From assembly GCA_003134785.1 (NCBI GenBank), contig PLCN01000021.1, forward strand, positions 131,784 through 195,783: a stretch of 64,000 nt of DNA, read 5' to 3'. Below, piece by piece: positions 28,302 through 36,975 of this stretch (position 1 is the first letter of the stretch; each line of letters begins with the position of its first letter). Source of the stretch: Spartobacteria bacterium. Lineage in GTDB: Bacteria; Verrucomicrobiota; Verrucomicrobiia; Chthoniobacterales; UBA10450. The notes beneath the pieces were generated by a model. It was not told the origin of the DNA. It searched no databases and worked only from the letters and a program-made list of their open reading frames with translations. Made by a program: the position numbers and the translations under genes.

Positions 28302-28326
28302 CTGTAGCGGCGCTCTATGAGCGCCG
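28302..28326. repeat. half-copy of the GTAGCGGCGGTCTATGACCGCCG palindrome
   Basis: ctgtagcggcgctctatgag cgccg: same outer sequence with the inner stem changed (gcgctc/gagcgc instead of gcggtc/gaccgc), keeping the base pairing. Compensatory changes of this kind suggest that the hairpin is the conserved entity. Confidence 0.7.
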
Positions 28327-28400
28327 TCCCCGATTGCTCGACTGAGCAGTTCGTTCAAAAAAGACCGATAGCTGATCAAGCATTCGTTTGATAAGAGAGA

Positions 28401-28946
28401 ATGTTGGATAACCGGGATTTTAAATATTGGGCCTTCATTAGCTATAGCCACGCCGACGCGAAATGGGGCGATTGGCTTCATGCGGCCTTGGAGACTTATC
28501 GCGTCCCGTCGCGGCTCGTGCGCAACGCCAAGCCAGAAGGCGCTGTGCCGAAACGGATCTTCCCGGTCTTTCGCGATCGTGAGGAGCTAGCCAGCTCGTC
28601 GAGCCTGGGCGACAACATCCAAGGTGCCTTGCGCCTCTCGCGGGCGCTGGTGGTAATCTGCTCGCCACGGTCAGCGGCTTCGCGCTGGGTGAACGAAGAG
28701 GTAAAGCTCTATAAGAGCATAGCTCGCGAGGACCGCGTCTTCTGCCTGATTGTCGATGGCGAACCACATGCGCCAACGGATTCCGGCCTTCTCGAATGTT
28801 TCCCTAAAGCAGTCCGTTTCCAGTTGGATCGCGCCGGCGAAATTTCCAACGATCCAGCCGAACCGATCGCGGCCGATGCACGCGAGGGAAAGGATGGCAA
28901 GCGCAATGCCCTGTTGAAGATCATTGCTGGAATCATCGGTGCGTAG
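28401..28946 (+). CDS. TIR-domain protein, apparently C-terminally truncated
   Basis: 181 aa. TIR fold: YWAFISYSHADAKWGDWLHA (box 1), RIFPVFRDREELASSSSLGD then NIQGALRLSRALVVICSPRS (box 2 region) and ASRWVNEEVKLYKSI with the Glu that acts as NADase residue in bacterial TIRs. The sequence ends KRNALLKIIAGIIGA at a TAG directly followed by the ATG of a methyltransferase. Related proteins normally continue (GFDxLxxRExRRR, then a membrane span and WD40 or TPR repeats), so the effector part is missing. It could be a free-standing NAD-cleaving domain or a relic. Confidence 0.78.
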   Translation: MLDNRDFKYWAFISYSHADAKWGDWLHAALETYRVPSRLVRNAKPEGAVPKRIFPVFRDREELASSSSLGDNIQGALRLSRALVVICSPRSAASRWVNEEVKLYKSIAREDRVFCLIVDGEPHAPTDSGLLECFPKAVRFQLDRAGEISNDPAEPIAADAREGKDGKRNALLKIIAGIIGA

Positions 28947-29591
28947 ATGAAACGTAGCACATGGAAACAATTTACCGATTTCGTTACGTTTCCGTTGCGA
29001 GCCTTTATTCTTTTTCACGAGGACAGGTGGGGACTCTCATCCCTGGCTTCAGAACGGTTCGACTATGTGTCTCGCGAGGTTATGGGATATTGTCTCGACA
29101 TCGGATGCGGGAGACATAACCGACTCATTAACGAGTTCATGGCCGGACGTGGGAAAGGAATTGACGTCTTTCCGTACGAGGGATTAACGGAGGAAAATCT
29201 TGTACCGGACCTCTTCACCTTTCCGTTTGAGGAGTCGACGTTTGACTCGGTTACCTTCATTGCAAATATCAATCATGTACCCCGATCTCAGCGAGACAAA
29301 GAGCTAAGCGAGGCGTATCGAGTACTGCGGTCCAATGGTAACATTATCGTAACCATGGGAAATCCATTGGCGGAGCTTGTCGTTCACAAAGTGGTCTGGC
29401 TTTACGACAAGCTTCTGGGGACGACCTACGATATGGACTCTGAGCGAGTCATGGGAGAAGAGGAAGAATACTATTTGATCGACCGCGAGATTGTTGAGAG
29501 ACTGTCCCGGGCCGGCTTCCAACGAATCGAGAAAAAATACTTTTTCACACAGTGGGGGCTGAACCATCTGTTCTCGGGATGCAAGACCTAA
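28947..29591 (+). CDS. class I SAM-dependent methyltransferase
   Basis: 214 aa. Rossmann methyltransferase: CLDIGCGRHNRLINEF (motif I), GIDVFPYEGL (motif II), PFEESTFDSVTFIANINHVP (motif IV) and EAYRVLRSNGNIIVTMGNP. Starts at the base after the TIR stop. Its base composition looks less GC-rich than its left neighbours, which together with the following genes hints at acquired glycan-modification DNA. Substrate unknown. Confidence 0.82.
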   Translation: MKRSTWKQFTDFVTFPLRAFILFHEDRWGLSSLASERFDYVSREVMGYCLDIGCGRHNRLINEFMAGRGKGIDVFPYEGLTEENLVPDLFTFPFEESTFDSVTFIANINHVPRSQRDKELSEAYRVLRSNGNIIVTMGNPLAELVVHKVVWLYDKLLGTTYDMDSERVMGEEEEYYLIDREIVERLSRAGFQRIEKKYFFTQWGLNHLFSGCKT

Positions 29592-29612
29592 CTGCAGGGA
29601 CGAAGTCACCGA

Positions 29613-31502
29613 TTAACGGGACTGCTTATCCAGGATTGGAAGCGGCGTCGCACTGGGGTTGCTCGCAGGGGGATCAGCCGATTGCATTGTCACGGCCAGC
29701 TGCGCGAGAAGCGTGTGGTCGAAGTGGCTGTACAGTCTAAATTCGGTAAGGCCCGGTTTGATCCAACGCGCATCCTGGGAGCCTTTAGGCCCACTGGCGA
29801 AAAGCCTCTCGCTCCCGGCGTTGCCCGCATAGACATCGCCTACCGCGTCGCGCCCGGCATCCCAGGTGATTGTCGTTTTGCCCGTAACCGTCCCGCCCGG
29901 GACCGGATTCGGATCGGCGCGAAGGACTACTCCGGCGGAGGTTGCTTCAGTCCGAGCGGCCGCGACGGAGATCGCTTTATCACGTCCTTGGAGCGCCGGG
30001 AATTGGGTGAAGCCGCCCCTCTCGAATATGGCTTTTGCGTCCTGCCTCGAATAAGAACCAACCAGTTTGGCATCCGGCGAGAAAACAAAAATATGATCGT
30101 AGGCAAGTGAGGTTACGTCTGAGGCGTGGATCACTTGCGTCGTCAGGATGTTTCTTTTCTGAAATGTGTCGGGCAGAACTGCCGTCCACCGCGTATCGGC
30201 TCCGAGCGACTTCCGAATGTAGCCCGGAACCGCAAACGGCTCGTGGGGCATGGCGGGACCAACCACCAGTTCATGCTCACCTGGTTTGCTGACACTTTTC
30301 ATGATGGGCCACGAGTTCAAGAAAACGCGTTGATGCCCCTCCTGCTTCCGGAGCCACCCCGCCATACCCTTCGAGATTGACGATGTGTATTCCATCATCG
30401 TCGCGGTGCACACGGCCATGGCTCCAATTGCAATGATCACAAGCGGCAGGCCGCGCTTCGGAATGACTGCATCGGCCAGCAGAACCGGCGTGAAAAGAAA
30501 AAACGCTCCCAGCCAGGCATAGAAATCTTCCAGGTGGTTTGGCAGCAGCGTATGCGGAAACAAAGTGGTTGCGACAAACAGCAGTGAAACAAGGCCGACC
30601 CAGAGCGCTCTACGGTTGTTAAGCCCAACTACGACAAGAACGGCGATCACGAGGAAGGCGGGCACCGGAAAGATGAGGAACTTCAACAGACGGTCATAGC
30701 CAGACCAGATCGAAACGAGGGACCAGTTCTGAAAATAGATTTCAGTCGAAGTATGCGTCGTGTTGGTAAACGGCGATTTCTCCGCGTTATAAAGCAGGGA
30801 GAGCCCGCCAATGAGGACAATCGCGCCCGCGAGAACACAGGCAGTCTTTCTCCGTTGAGGGTAGGCCAATGCCTGGATAAGAAAGAACACGACGAGCGTC
30901 GCGAAGTATGTTTCCTTAACGTAGCTCGACACAAGAGCCAGCGCGATAATGCCGACAATATTCCAACCCCTGCCCGACTCGAGATAGTTCTGCCAGAGGT
31001 GAAAAACAAGCAGGACACAAAACAGGCAGACGATGGCAAGTATGTCCTCTTTAACGCTCCAATAACTCTCTGGATTGGCGAAGACGAGAATGAAAAAGAA
31101 AGCAATGGTGAAAGCGCTGACGAAGCGAGCCGTCAGGCGCTCGACATAGCGGATCAACAAGGCCGCGTTGACCAAAGCAAGCGCAAATACCGGGACGAGC
31201 ATCCCGCGAGTTCCGAGTCGCCCGAGCAGATCCAGGATGACAAAGCCGAGCGGCCTGGGGTAATACCAGATGTAACGCATCAACCCGTATCCGTCCGCGC
31301 TCTCTCCCAAATACGAGAAATGGTCCGTGTGGAACGGCACAAACGGATCAAGATAGCCCGGAAAGAAAAACGTCAGGAGCAGAGTCCAAACGGCCGCGCC
31401 GAGTCCGAGGATCAGCAAAAAATGCTTCCTGGTCGACTGGGCTTCGGGCGCGCACACGGTCGGCGCTATACCACTGGGCTCGGCGCTCATTCCTTCAGGC
31501 AA
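29613..31502 (-). CDS. polytopic membrane protein with C-terminal DPNPVP domain (glycosyltransferase-like)
   Basis: 629 aa. About ten membrane spans occupy residues 28-400, with an early luminal loop FFPGYLDPFVPFHTDHFSYL reminiscent of GT-C-type glycosyltransferases, and SYVKETYFATLVVFF later. After about residue 400 a soluble region follows, ending in a sandwich-like module LRADPNPVPGGTVTGKTTIT WDAGR... ETxRLYSHFDHTLLAQL that is repeated in the lipoprotein at 34319-34711. No catalytic residues can be assigned with certainty. Convergent with the preceding methyltransferase. Confidence 0.65.
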   Translation of the reverse strand: MPEGMSAEPSGIAPTVCAPEAQSTRKHFLLILGLGAAVWTLLLTFFFPGYLDPFVPFHTDHFSYLGESADGYGLMRYIWYYPRPLGFVILDLLGRLGTRGMLVPVFALALVNAALLIRYVERLTARFVSAFTIAFFFILVFANPESYWSVKEDILAIVCLFCVLLVFHLWQNYLESGRGWNIVGIIALALVSSYVKETYFATLVVFFLIQALAYPQRRKTACVLAGAIVLIGGLSLLYNAEKSPFTNTTHTSTEIYFQNWSLVSIWSGYDRLLKFLIFPVPAFLVIAVLVVVGLNNRRALWVGLVSLLFVATTLFPHTLLPNHLEDFYAWLGAFFLFTPVLLADAVIPKRGLPLVIIAIGAMAVCTATMMEYTSSISKGMAGWLRKQEGHQRVFLNSWPIMKSVSKPGEHELVVGPAMPHEPFAVPGYIRKSLGADTRWTAVLPDTFQKRNILTTQVIHASDVTSLAYDHIFVFSPDAKLVGSYSRQDAKAIFERGGFTQFPALQGRDKAISVAAARTEATSAGVVLRADPNPVPGGTVTGKTTITWDAGRDAVGDVYAGNAGSERLFASGPKGSQDARWIKPGLTEFRLYSHFDHTLLAQLAVTMQSADPPASNPSATPLPILDKQSR

Positions 31503-31679
31503 ACCCTCAGTCCACTCGGAAGCAATGAGACATCATCATGATTAAGCCAAGCGCCGGGATTTGCGGGCAAATGCTTTCCAAGCTGGAGCGACTTGTCAAG
31601 CCCTAAACGCCCAAGGTTACCTTGCCAGATGGGCGCGTATCACCTTGCCGGTGCGGGCAACCCTTCTCGCGAAAAACTG

Positions 31680-33223
31680 CTATTCGATTTGAAACGCGCC
31701 GATGAATGCTATGGCAAGACCTTGTGAGTTCAGTTCGCGTTTCCCATTCGGCGCGAGAACTTCGCGAAACAGGTCAAGCACGATGATATCCTTAGCGAGA
31801 GGGAGGAGTGCGACACACAACAGAGACTCCGATTGCCAGATTCGTTGCAGGTAGAGCTGCCGATCCAAATGTTGAATTCGGACGCGCACATCACCGTGCT
31901 CGGGAACGATGCAATAATATCGCAATACGAGTAGCAGCTTGTGTCCGCATCCCGGAATTTGAAATCGGCCTGGTTGCGACTTTAGCCCCAAAGTGATGAT
32001 TGGCTAGCATCCCGAGCGGTGTATTGCCAATAATCTGCCGGAAAGAAATCTGCTATTTCACCTTCACTTGCGACCTGAATATCCGGAAGCAGCGAAGAAT
32101 CATGAAGGAGAATCTTTCTGATGCGGTCGTCGAACGTATAAATGACATCGTCCTTTGTCTCGAAGCGGTCGTTCAAAGTGTGATCCGGCCGATCAAATTG
32201 CCGATGCGGTTTCTCGGCCACGATTTGAACCGCGGCGCCGAAGATCTCCGATAGCGCCGTTCGAAAAGCTTCCTGGTCGGACACAGGTGGAAGGTTGCAG
32301 AGCGCTTGAGCGACCCGTTTAGCAAAGGGTTGCAGTTGTTCCGGTGGCGGCAGATGGAATTGCATGCCTGCGGCCGTCTCATCGAACTGTTTCATGGCCT
32401 GCGCGCGTCGCTCCGTTAAGGCTGACTCAATAATGCGGGATAGATCCTCGAAGCCTTTGGAGCGGTTATCCACCCAGGACTTCTCCAGGTCACCCATGCA
32501 ATCCTCCGGGCTTAACACGAGCTCGATGATCTTTGTGGTCGAATTGAGCAGGTCGAGCAGACGTCGAAGTGGAATCGTCTGGTTTTCTATCATGCCAAAC
32601 AGTGTCTCCGGCCTGCTCCCAAGATAGGGTTCGGCGAAAGTACGGAGAACTCCCAGGTCATTCAACACCCTCTCAAATTTCGTAAAACTGGCAGGCCGGT
32701 TCGTGCGGAATCCATAAAAAGAGCACACGCGATGGCATGGCTCGTTGAGTATTAAGAGTAAGCCGCCAGGCGCCAGGACGCGTTGAAGCTCTGAGATCAC
32801 CATTTCATACTTCCAAGTATGATGAATGGCCGAGCTGATATAGACCAAATCAAAGGAATTGGATTCGAACGGTAAGGCATGAAAATCGACCGCGACGAGT
32901 TGGGGACAGGCTGCAAGGCCCGCGGTCTCAGCCATTCGTTTGCCCAGCTGCAAAGCCTTGGCGGAAATGTCAGACAAGGTGACCTCGCAGCCGAGTTCTT
33001 GTTGCAGACGGTATCCAGTTGTATGCGCATAGCTGGCTACCTCCAGAACTTTCATCCCGCTTGTTCCGGAACGGCGGCCGCGACGCTCCAGGACGGACAA
33101 GACGTAGTCATAATGGGCCGCGCTGACCTGTTCCAAGCTGGGGTCGACCGTCAAAGAGTGCCAGGCACACTCCCCAACCAGGGCTCGGTATTCATCGACT
33201 AAATCTGAGTTGCCGTGGCCCAT
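31680..33223 (-). CDS. SAM methyltransferase with C-terminal beta-sandwich domain, split by a frameshift
   Basis: The first part (33223 to the TAA at 31982, 413 aa) is a class I methyltransferase: KVLEVASYAHTTGYRLQQEL, LSDISAKALQLGKRM, DLVYISSAIHHTWKYEM, LQRVLAPGGLLLILNEP. It then ends ADFFPADYWQYTARDASQSS LWG. The overlapping -1 frame continues LKSQPGRFQIPGCGHKLLLV LRYY ... DLFREVLAPNGKRELNSQGL AIAFIGAFQIE to 31680, the sandwich domain that follows such methyltransferases in glycan loci. One missing G in the run at about 31985-31988 would restore a single protein of about 515 aa. Whether the break is real or a base-calling error is open. Confidence 0.72.
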
Positions 33224-33480
33224 TGTTTGTATCGCCCTCTATGCCTATTCAGCAACGCGCGCTCTGATATCCGTGTCCGATCGGCTTCTTCTGATTTATT
33301 CGCGTTGTGAACCGAATATGTGATAGTTCATGCGGAGTGCAAACAAAGGATCGGATCGAACGTATTGTTGCCGGCGAGACTCGCTCTCACGATTCAAGAT
33401 CCATCCTTTGGACGAGCGTGAACCTGGAGATAGCTTCGCCCTTCTGATCACATGGAGAGCCAAACTGGTTTGCGGCCGGC

Positions 33481-34239
33481 ATGTTCTGTTTTCAATGCAA
33501 TATTTGTAGCGAGCAATGCCTGGTGGACCTTGGAGAGCTTGGCCGCGAGAAGGCATCCTGTCTGACATGCGGTTCCACCCCCAGACTCCGTGCCATCATC
33601 CGGGCCCTGTCGGTTGAGCTTCTGGACCGGAATACCGTGCTGGCTGACTTTCCCACCCGCAAGGACATTGTCGGGTTTGGCATGACCGACTGGGAAGGGT
33701 ATGGGAACCAACTCGCCGAAAAATTCAACTACGAAAACACCTACCTGCACCAGGAGCCCTACTTCGATGCTTCGGCTGACCGTCTCCCCTCGGAGAGAGT
33801 GGGAGCTAACGATTTCATACTCTCATCCGAAGTTTTCGAGCATGTTGTCCCTCCGGTGAGCAAGGCATTTGAGAATGCCTACGACCTGCTCAAACCAGGC
33901 GGAGTATTGATCATGACCGTGCCTTATGGCCTGGGCCCCGCTTCGCTGGAACATTTTCCGGATCTCCACGACTACACGATTATCGAAGAGAAGGGCAATT
34001 ACCACCTCCGGAATGTGACCAAGGATGGAACTGTGCAGGAGTTTCACGATTTGGTCTTTCACGGCGGACCGGGATCGACTTTGGAAATGCGAATCTTTTC
34101 AGAATCTGCCTTATTGCAACATCTGAAAGAAGCGGGTTTTGAGAAGATTACAGTCTATCGAAAACCCGACTTTATCCACGGCGTCTGGTGGCCAGAGCCA
34201 TGGGCCTTTCCAGTCTCGGCCCGGAAGCCCCGACTGTGA
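33481..34239 (+). CDS. SAM-dependent methyltransferase with N-terminal zinc-binding cysteines
   Basis: 252 aa. CNIC (6-9) and CLTC (27-30) pairs form a small zinc site, then GSTPRLRAIIRAL. The methyltransferase core lacks a classic motif I but has DFILSSEVFEHVVPPVSKAF and NAYDLLKPGGVLIMTVPYG, followed by a long insertion with FPDLHDYTIIEE. Such proteins occur in polysaccharide loci. Probably modifies a sugar or lipid-linked intermediate; not proven. The 257 bp upstream contain no recognisable gene. Confidence 0.78.
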   Translation: MFCFQCNICSEQCLVDLGELGREKASCLTCGSTPRLRAIIRALSVELLDRNTVLADFPTRKDIVGFGMTDWEGYGNQLAEKFNYENTYLHQEPYFDASADRLPSERVGANDFILSSEVFEHVVPPVSKAFENAYDLLKPGGVLIMTVPYGLGPASLEHFPDLHDYTIIEEKGNYHLRNVTKDGTVQEFHDLVFHGGPGSTLEMRIFSESALLQHLKEAGFEKITVYRKPDFIHGVWWPEPWAFPVSARKPRL

Positions 34240-34318
34240 AGGGCTGAATAGGCTGCTTGTCGATAGACCATTTCCTTCACCATCCGGGCCATGGTGGGTG
34301 TGCAGGATTAGCTGCAAA

Positions 34319-34711
34319 TCAATTCTGGGCACGAGTGACGGTTACCCGCCGAAGAATCGTCTTGTGATCCTTTCCACTGTAGAGTCGAAATTCAAAAGTG
34401 GAATCAGCCACAATCCACGGGGCTTCGGCTCGACCTTTTGGGCCCTCGGCGAAAAGCGTCTCCGGGTTGCTGTTGGTCACCACGTAAACCTCTCCCATCG
34501 TGCCGTCGCCCGTCTGCCAACTGATCGTTGTCTTGCCGGCATCGTCGCCCGGTGGGACGGGATTTGGATCTGCTGTTAGAGCGGGGTCGAACGGCCCCGT
34601 CGCCACCGGTGCAGACGGGGCAAGCTGCGGAGCTTGGGCGTGTTTGTCACAGCCCGCCAGGGGCAAAGCTGCCGCGAAAAGGATGGCAAGGAAAGTGCCT
34701 GGAGTTTTCAT
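34319..34711 (-). CDS. lipoprotein with DPNPVP sandwich domain
   Basis: 130 aa with lipobox LPLAGC (Cys about residue 21). After a Pro/Ala spacer comes TADPNPVPPGDDAGKTTISW, GEVYVVTNSNPETLFAEGPK and STFEFRLYSGKDHKTILRRV, clearly homologous to the C-terminal module of the membrane protein at 29613-31502 (shared DPNPVP, GKTTI-W, LFA-GPKG, EFRLYS--DH). Likely an all-beta domain exposed at the cell envelope. Function unknown. Confidence 0.78.
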   Translation of the reverse strand: MKTPGTFLAILFAAALPLAGCDKHAQAPQLAPSAPVATGPFDPALTADPNPVPPGDDAGKTTISWQTGDGTMGEVYVVTNSNPETLFAEGPKGRAEAPWIVADSTFEFRLYSGKDHKTILRRVTVTRAQN

Positions 34712-34777
34712 ATTGGCGTTAATTCGCTCGAAAGGGCCCTATCCGCAACCGAGGCCTTGTTTTTAAGACGCAGAGAC

Positions 34778-35079
34778 CTATTTCCTTCCTAACGGGCGCA
34801 GAAGCATTTCCTGATCGCGACTCAATCCGGCCGCCGAGCGAGCTTCCACTGGCCGCTCTTGATCAGAAGTCGCGGGAAGCACTTGGAGTTGCACGAGCAG
34901 CTCTCGAGTATTGCGCTTCGCGGCGGCCATCGAGAAATATTCTTCAATGGTTTTCAGTCCGCTTTGCGAGAGCCGCTGCCACAACGCAGGATCGCGATGG
35001 AGCTGGACTATGTGTTTCGCAAAATCCGCGGGTTGATCAGCCACCAGGACGTTCTTTTCATGCTCGACCAGGTAAAGAT
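34778..35079 (-). pseudogene. C-terminal fragment of a group 1 glycosyltransferase
   Basis: The minus strand reads VEHEKNVLVADQPADFAKHI then VQLHRDPALWQRLSQSGLKT IEEYFS, the typical end of GT-B (family 4-like) glycosyltransferases after the nucleotide-binding motif, and stops at 34778. Upstream of about 35079 the frame stays open but no longer resembles a glycosyltransferase: it runs antisense through the tyrosinase. The N-terminal three quarters are therefore gone. Confidence 0.75.
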
Positions 35080-36250
35080 TCCAAATCCGCTGCGTTCCTT
35101 CGTGTTTCTGCAAACCATCCAGGACAACATCAACGGCGATAACCCGAATTACACTAAGCCGCAGGGTTATGAAACCGTCCGCTATCCTTTGTCGGGCTTG
35201 GTAGGACCTAACGACATTGCAGCTACAAAAGCGCACAACAAGAAGTTTCCCGATTACAAGAAGAATGTTAAGACCCTGAACGAAAATGTCCTCGCCTGGC
35301 TCAATTCCAAGATCGTCGTGCAAGGAAAAACCATCCTTACCCACGTGGCGCAGAAATACCGGGACTGCCTGGACGCGCCCAATTACACGGTGTTTTCGAA
35401 TACTACGTCGGCCGCGGAATGGAATACCAACGTGGTGGACGGCAGCAAGCCGGTGGTGCCGCTCGAATCGCCGCATAACAGCATTCACCTGTCGGTGGGT
35501 GGCTGTGAGGTGCCCGGTTACAACCGTTCCCCGATCGACGGAGCGAATGGCGACATGGGAGAGAACGATACCGCGGGTTTGGACCCGATCTTCTTTTTCC
35601 ACCATTGCCACGTGGATCGCATGTTCTGGTTGTGGCAAAAGAAACACGGGTTCACCGACCACCTGGAAGTAATCCCTGAGTATCCCGGAACCAATTCCGT
35701 GGATAACCAGGGTCCTACTCCGGGTATCGTGCCTAACTCATGGCTTACCCTGGAAACACCGCTGAATCCGTTTAAGAAGATCGAGAAGGGTAACGAGAGG
35801 ACCTATACTTCGCTTGATTGCATTAACATCGAGAACCAGTTCGGGTTTACCTACAGCAAAGGTTCACTGGACGAAGTATTCGCGAAGGGGATGGCGGCAG
35901 CGAGGGAACCAAGCATGCGAATGGTGCGGATCTCGAAGATAAACCGCGCGCCGATCAGGGGCTCCTTCATGGTCTCCGCCTTTGCGAACATAGGCGGAGA
36001 AAGATATCTTCTTGGAATAGAAGCGGTCTTGAGCCGGTGGAGCGTGAAATACTGCGCTAATTGCCAGACACACCTGGAAGTGAAGGCGTATTTTGGCCTG
36101 CATGGATTGTCGGAGATCCATCAGGACGACGTGGAAGTGGCGATACGCACGCGCGATGGAGTGATCACCACTCCAGGCCAGAACGCGGCCAGCGCGATGG
36201 TCGCTGGACTTCAGCCTGGAAAGAAGCTCTTTCATCTCGAAGTGCGTTAG
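35080..36250 (+). pseudogene. tyrosinase/polyphenol oxidase, 5'-truncated (CuA lost)
   Basis: From about 35080 the plus strand encodes NPLRSFVFLQTIQDNINGDN, GYETVRYPLSGLVG and NENVLAWLNSKI, then the CuB half of a tyrosinase: PHNSIHLSVGG (two His) and DPIFFFHHCHVDRMFWLWQ (third His). The CuA half with its three histidines, normally N-terminal to this, is absent; upstream codons down to the ATG at 34859 merely read antisense through the glycosyltransferase fragment. Without CuA the type-3 dicopper centre cannot form, so phenol oxidation is unlikely. The C-terminal 150 residues look intact. Confidence 0.8.
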
Positions 36251-36267
36251 GAGGCATGCCTTGGGCG

Positions 36268-36337
36268 GTAGCGGCGGTCTATGACCGCCGGCTCCTCTTC
36301 TGTTTCGAGCCTCGGCGGTCATAGACCGCCGCTACAG
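36268..36337. repeat. palindromic repeat, GTAGCGGCGGTCTATGACCGCCG family (copy 3)
   Basis: gtagcggcggtctatgaccg ccg ... cggcggtcatagaccgccgc tac, loop about 22 bp. 17 bp downstream of the tyrosinase stop. Confidence 0.85.
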
Positions 36338-36411
36338 AAGAAATCGACAATCTAAAGTTCGACAACAGGCGCACGGGACTGCTAAGGAGATATTGCAGCC
36401 ATCATCTTGCC

Positions 36412-36975
36412 ATGGACGAGTTCAGCTACCTCTCGGTTCTTCTCTCAATCATTCTGGGACTCGGCATTACTCAGATCCTCAAAGGCTTTCGCGGAATCCT
36501 GCAGTCTCGGAAGCGAGTGAAGCTATACTGGCCGGCGCTGGCGTGGGCCGGGCTTCTACTCCTGATCTATGTCCAGACTTGGTGGGCGATGTTTGGCCTT
36601 CGCTTTCATCACGATTGGAGTTTTGGCGCGTTCGCGATCGTGCTCCTGCAAACAATCGTGCTCTATATGATGGCGGGATTGGTTCTTCCGGATTTCTTCG
36701 GTGAGGACATAATTGATCTCCGCGTTAATTACTATGCGCACCATTCCTGGTTTTTCGCTCTGGCCATTCTCGTCTTATGCGTCAGTATCGGAAAAGAGGT
36801 CGTTTTGACTGGCGCTTTACCGGAACGCCGGAATCTCGCTTTCCATGTTGCATTCATCGCCACTGCCGCCATAGCGGCAATAACCGGTCGCGAGTGGTGT
36901 CATAAGGCGACGGTTCTGGTAACGACAGGTCTGTTTTGCTTCTACATCGCGTTTTTGTTTTCCCACTTGCAATGA
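36412..36975 (+). CDS. small polytopic membrane protein
   Basis: 187 aa with about six membrane spans; opens MDEFSYLSVLLSIILGLGIT and ends FYIAFLFSHLQ. A family of soil-bacterial proteins with 'YLSVLLSIILGLGITQIL' exists but has no known function. Its TGA overlaps the ATG of the amino-acid permease (atga at 36972), so the two are translationally coupled. Confidence 0.75.
   Translation: MDEFSYLSVLLSIILGLGITQILKGFRGILQSRKRVKLYWPALAWAGLLLLIYVQTWWAMFGLRFHHDWSFGAFAIVLLQTIVLYMMAGLVLPDFFGEDIIDLRVNYYAHHSWFFALAILVLCVSIGKEVVLTGALPERRNLAFHVAFIATAAIAAITGREWCHKATVLVTTGLFCFYIAFLFSHLQ

Noticed and set aside
31680-31991. Separate 103-aa gene starting at TTG 31991
   Set aside because: Better explained as the frameshifted C-terminal domain of the upstream methyltransferase.
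33296-33568. 90-codon minus frame
   Set aside because: Overlaps the start of a clear methyltransferase gene and shows no recognisable domain.
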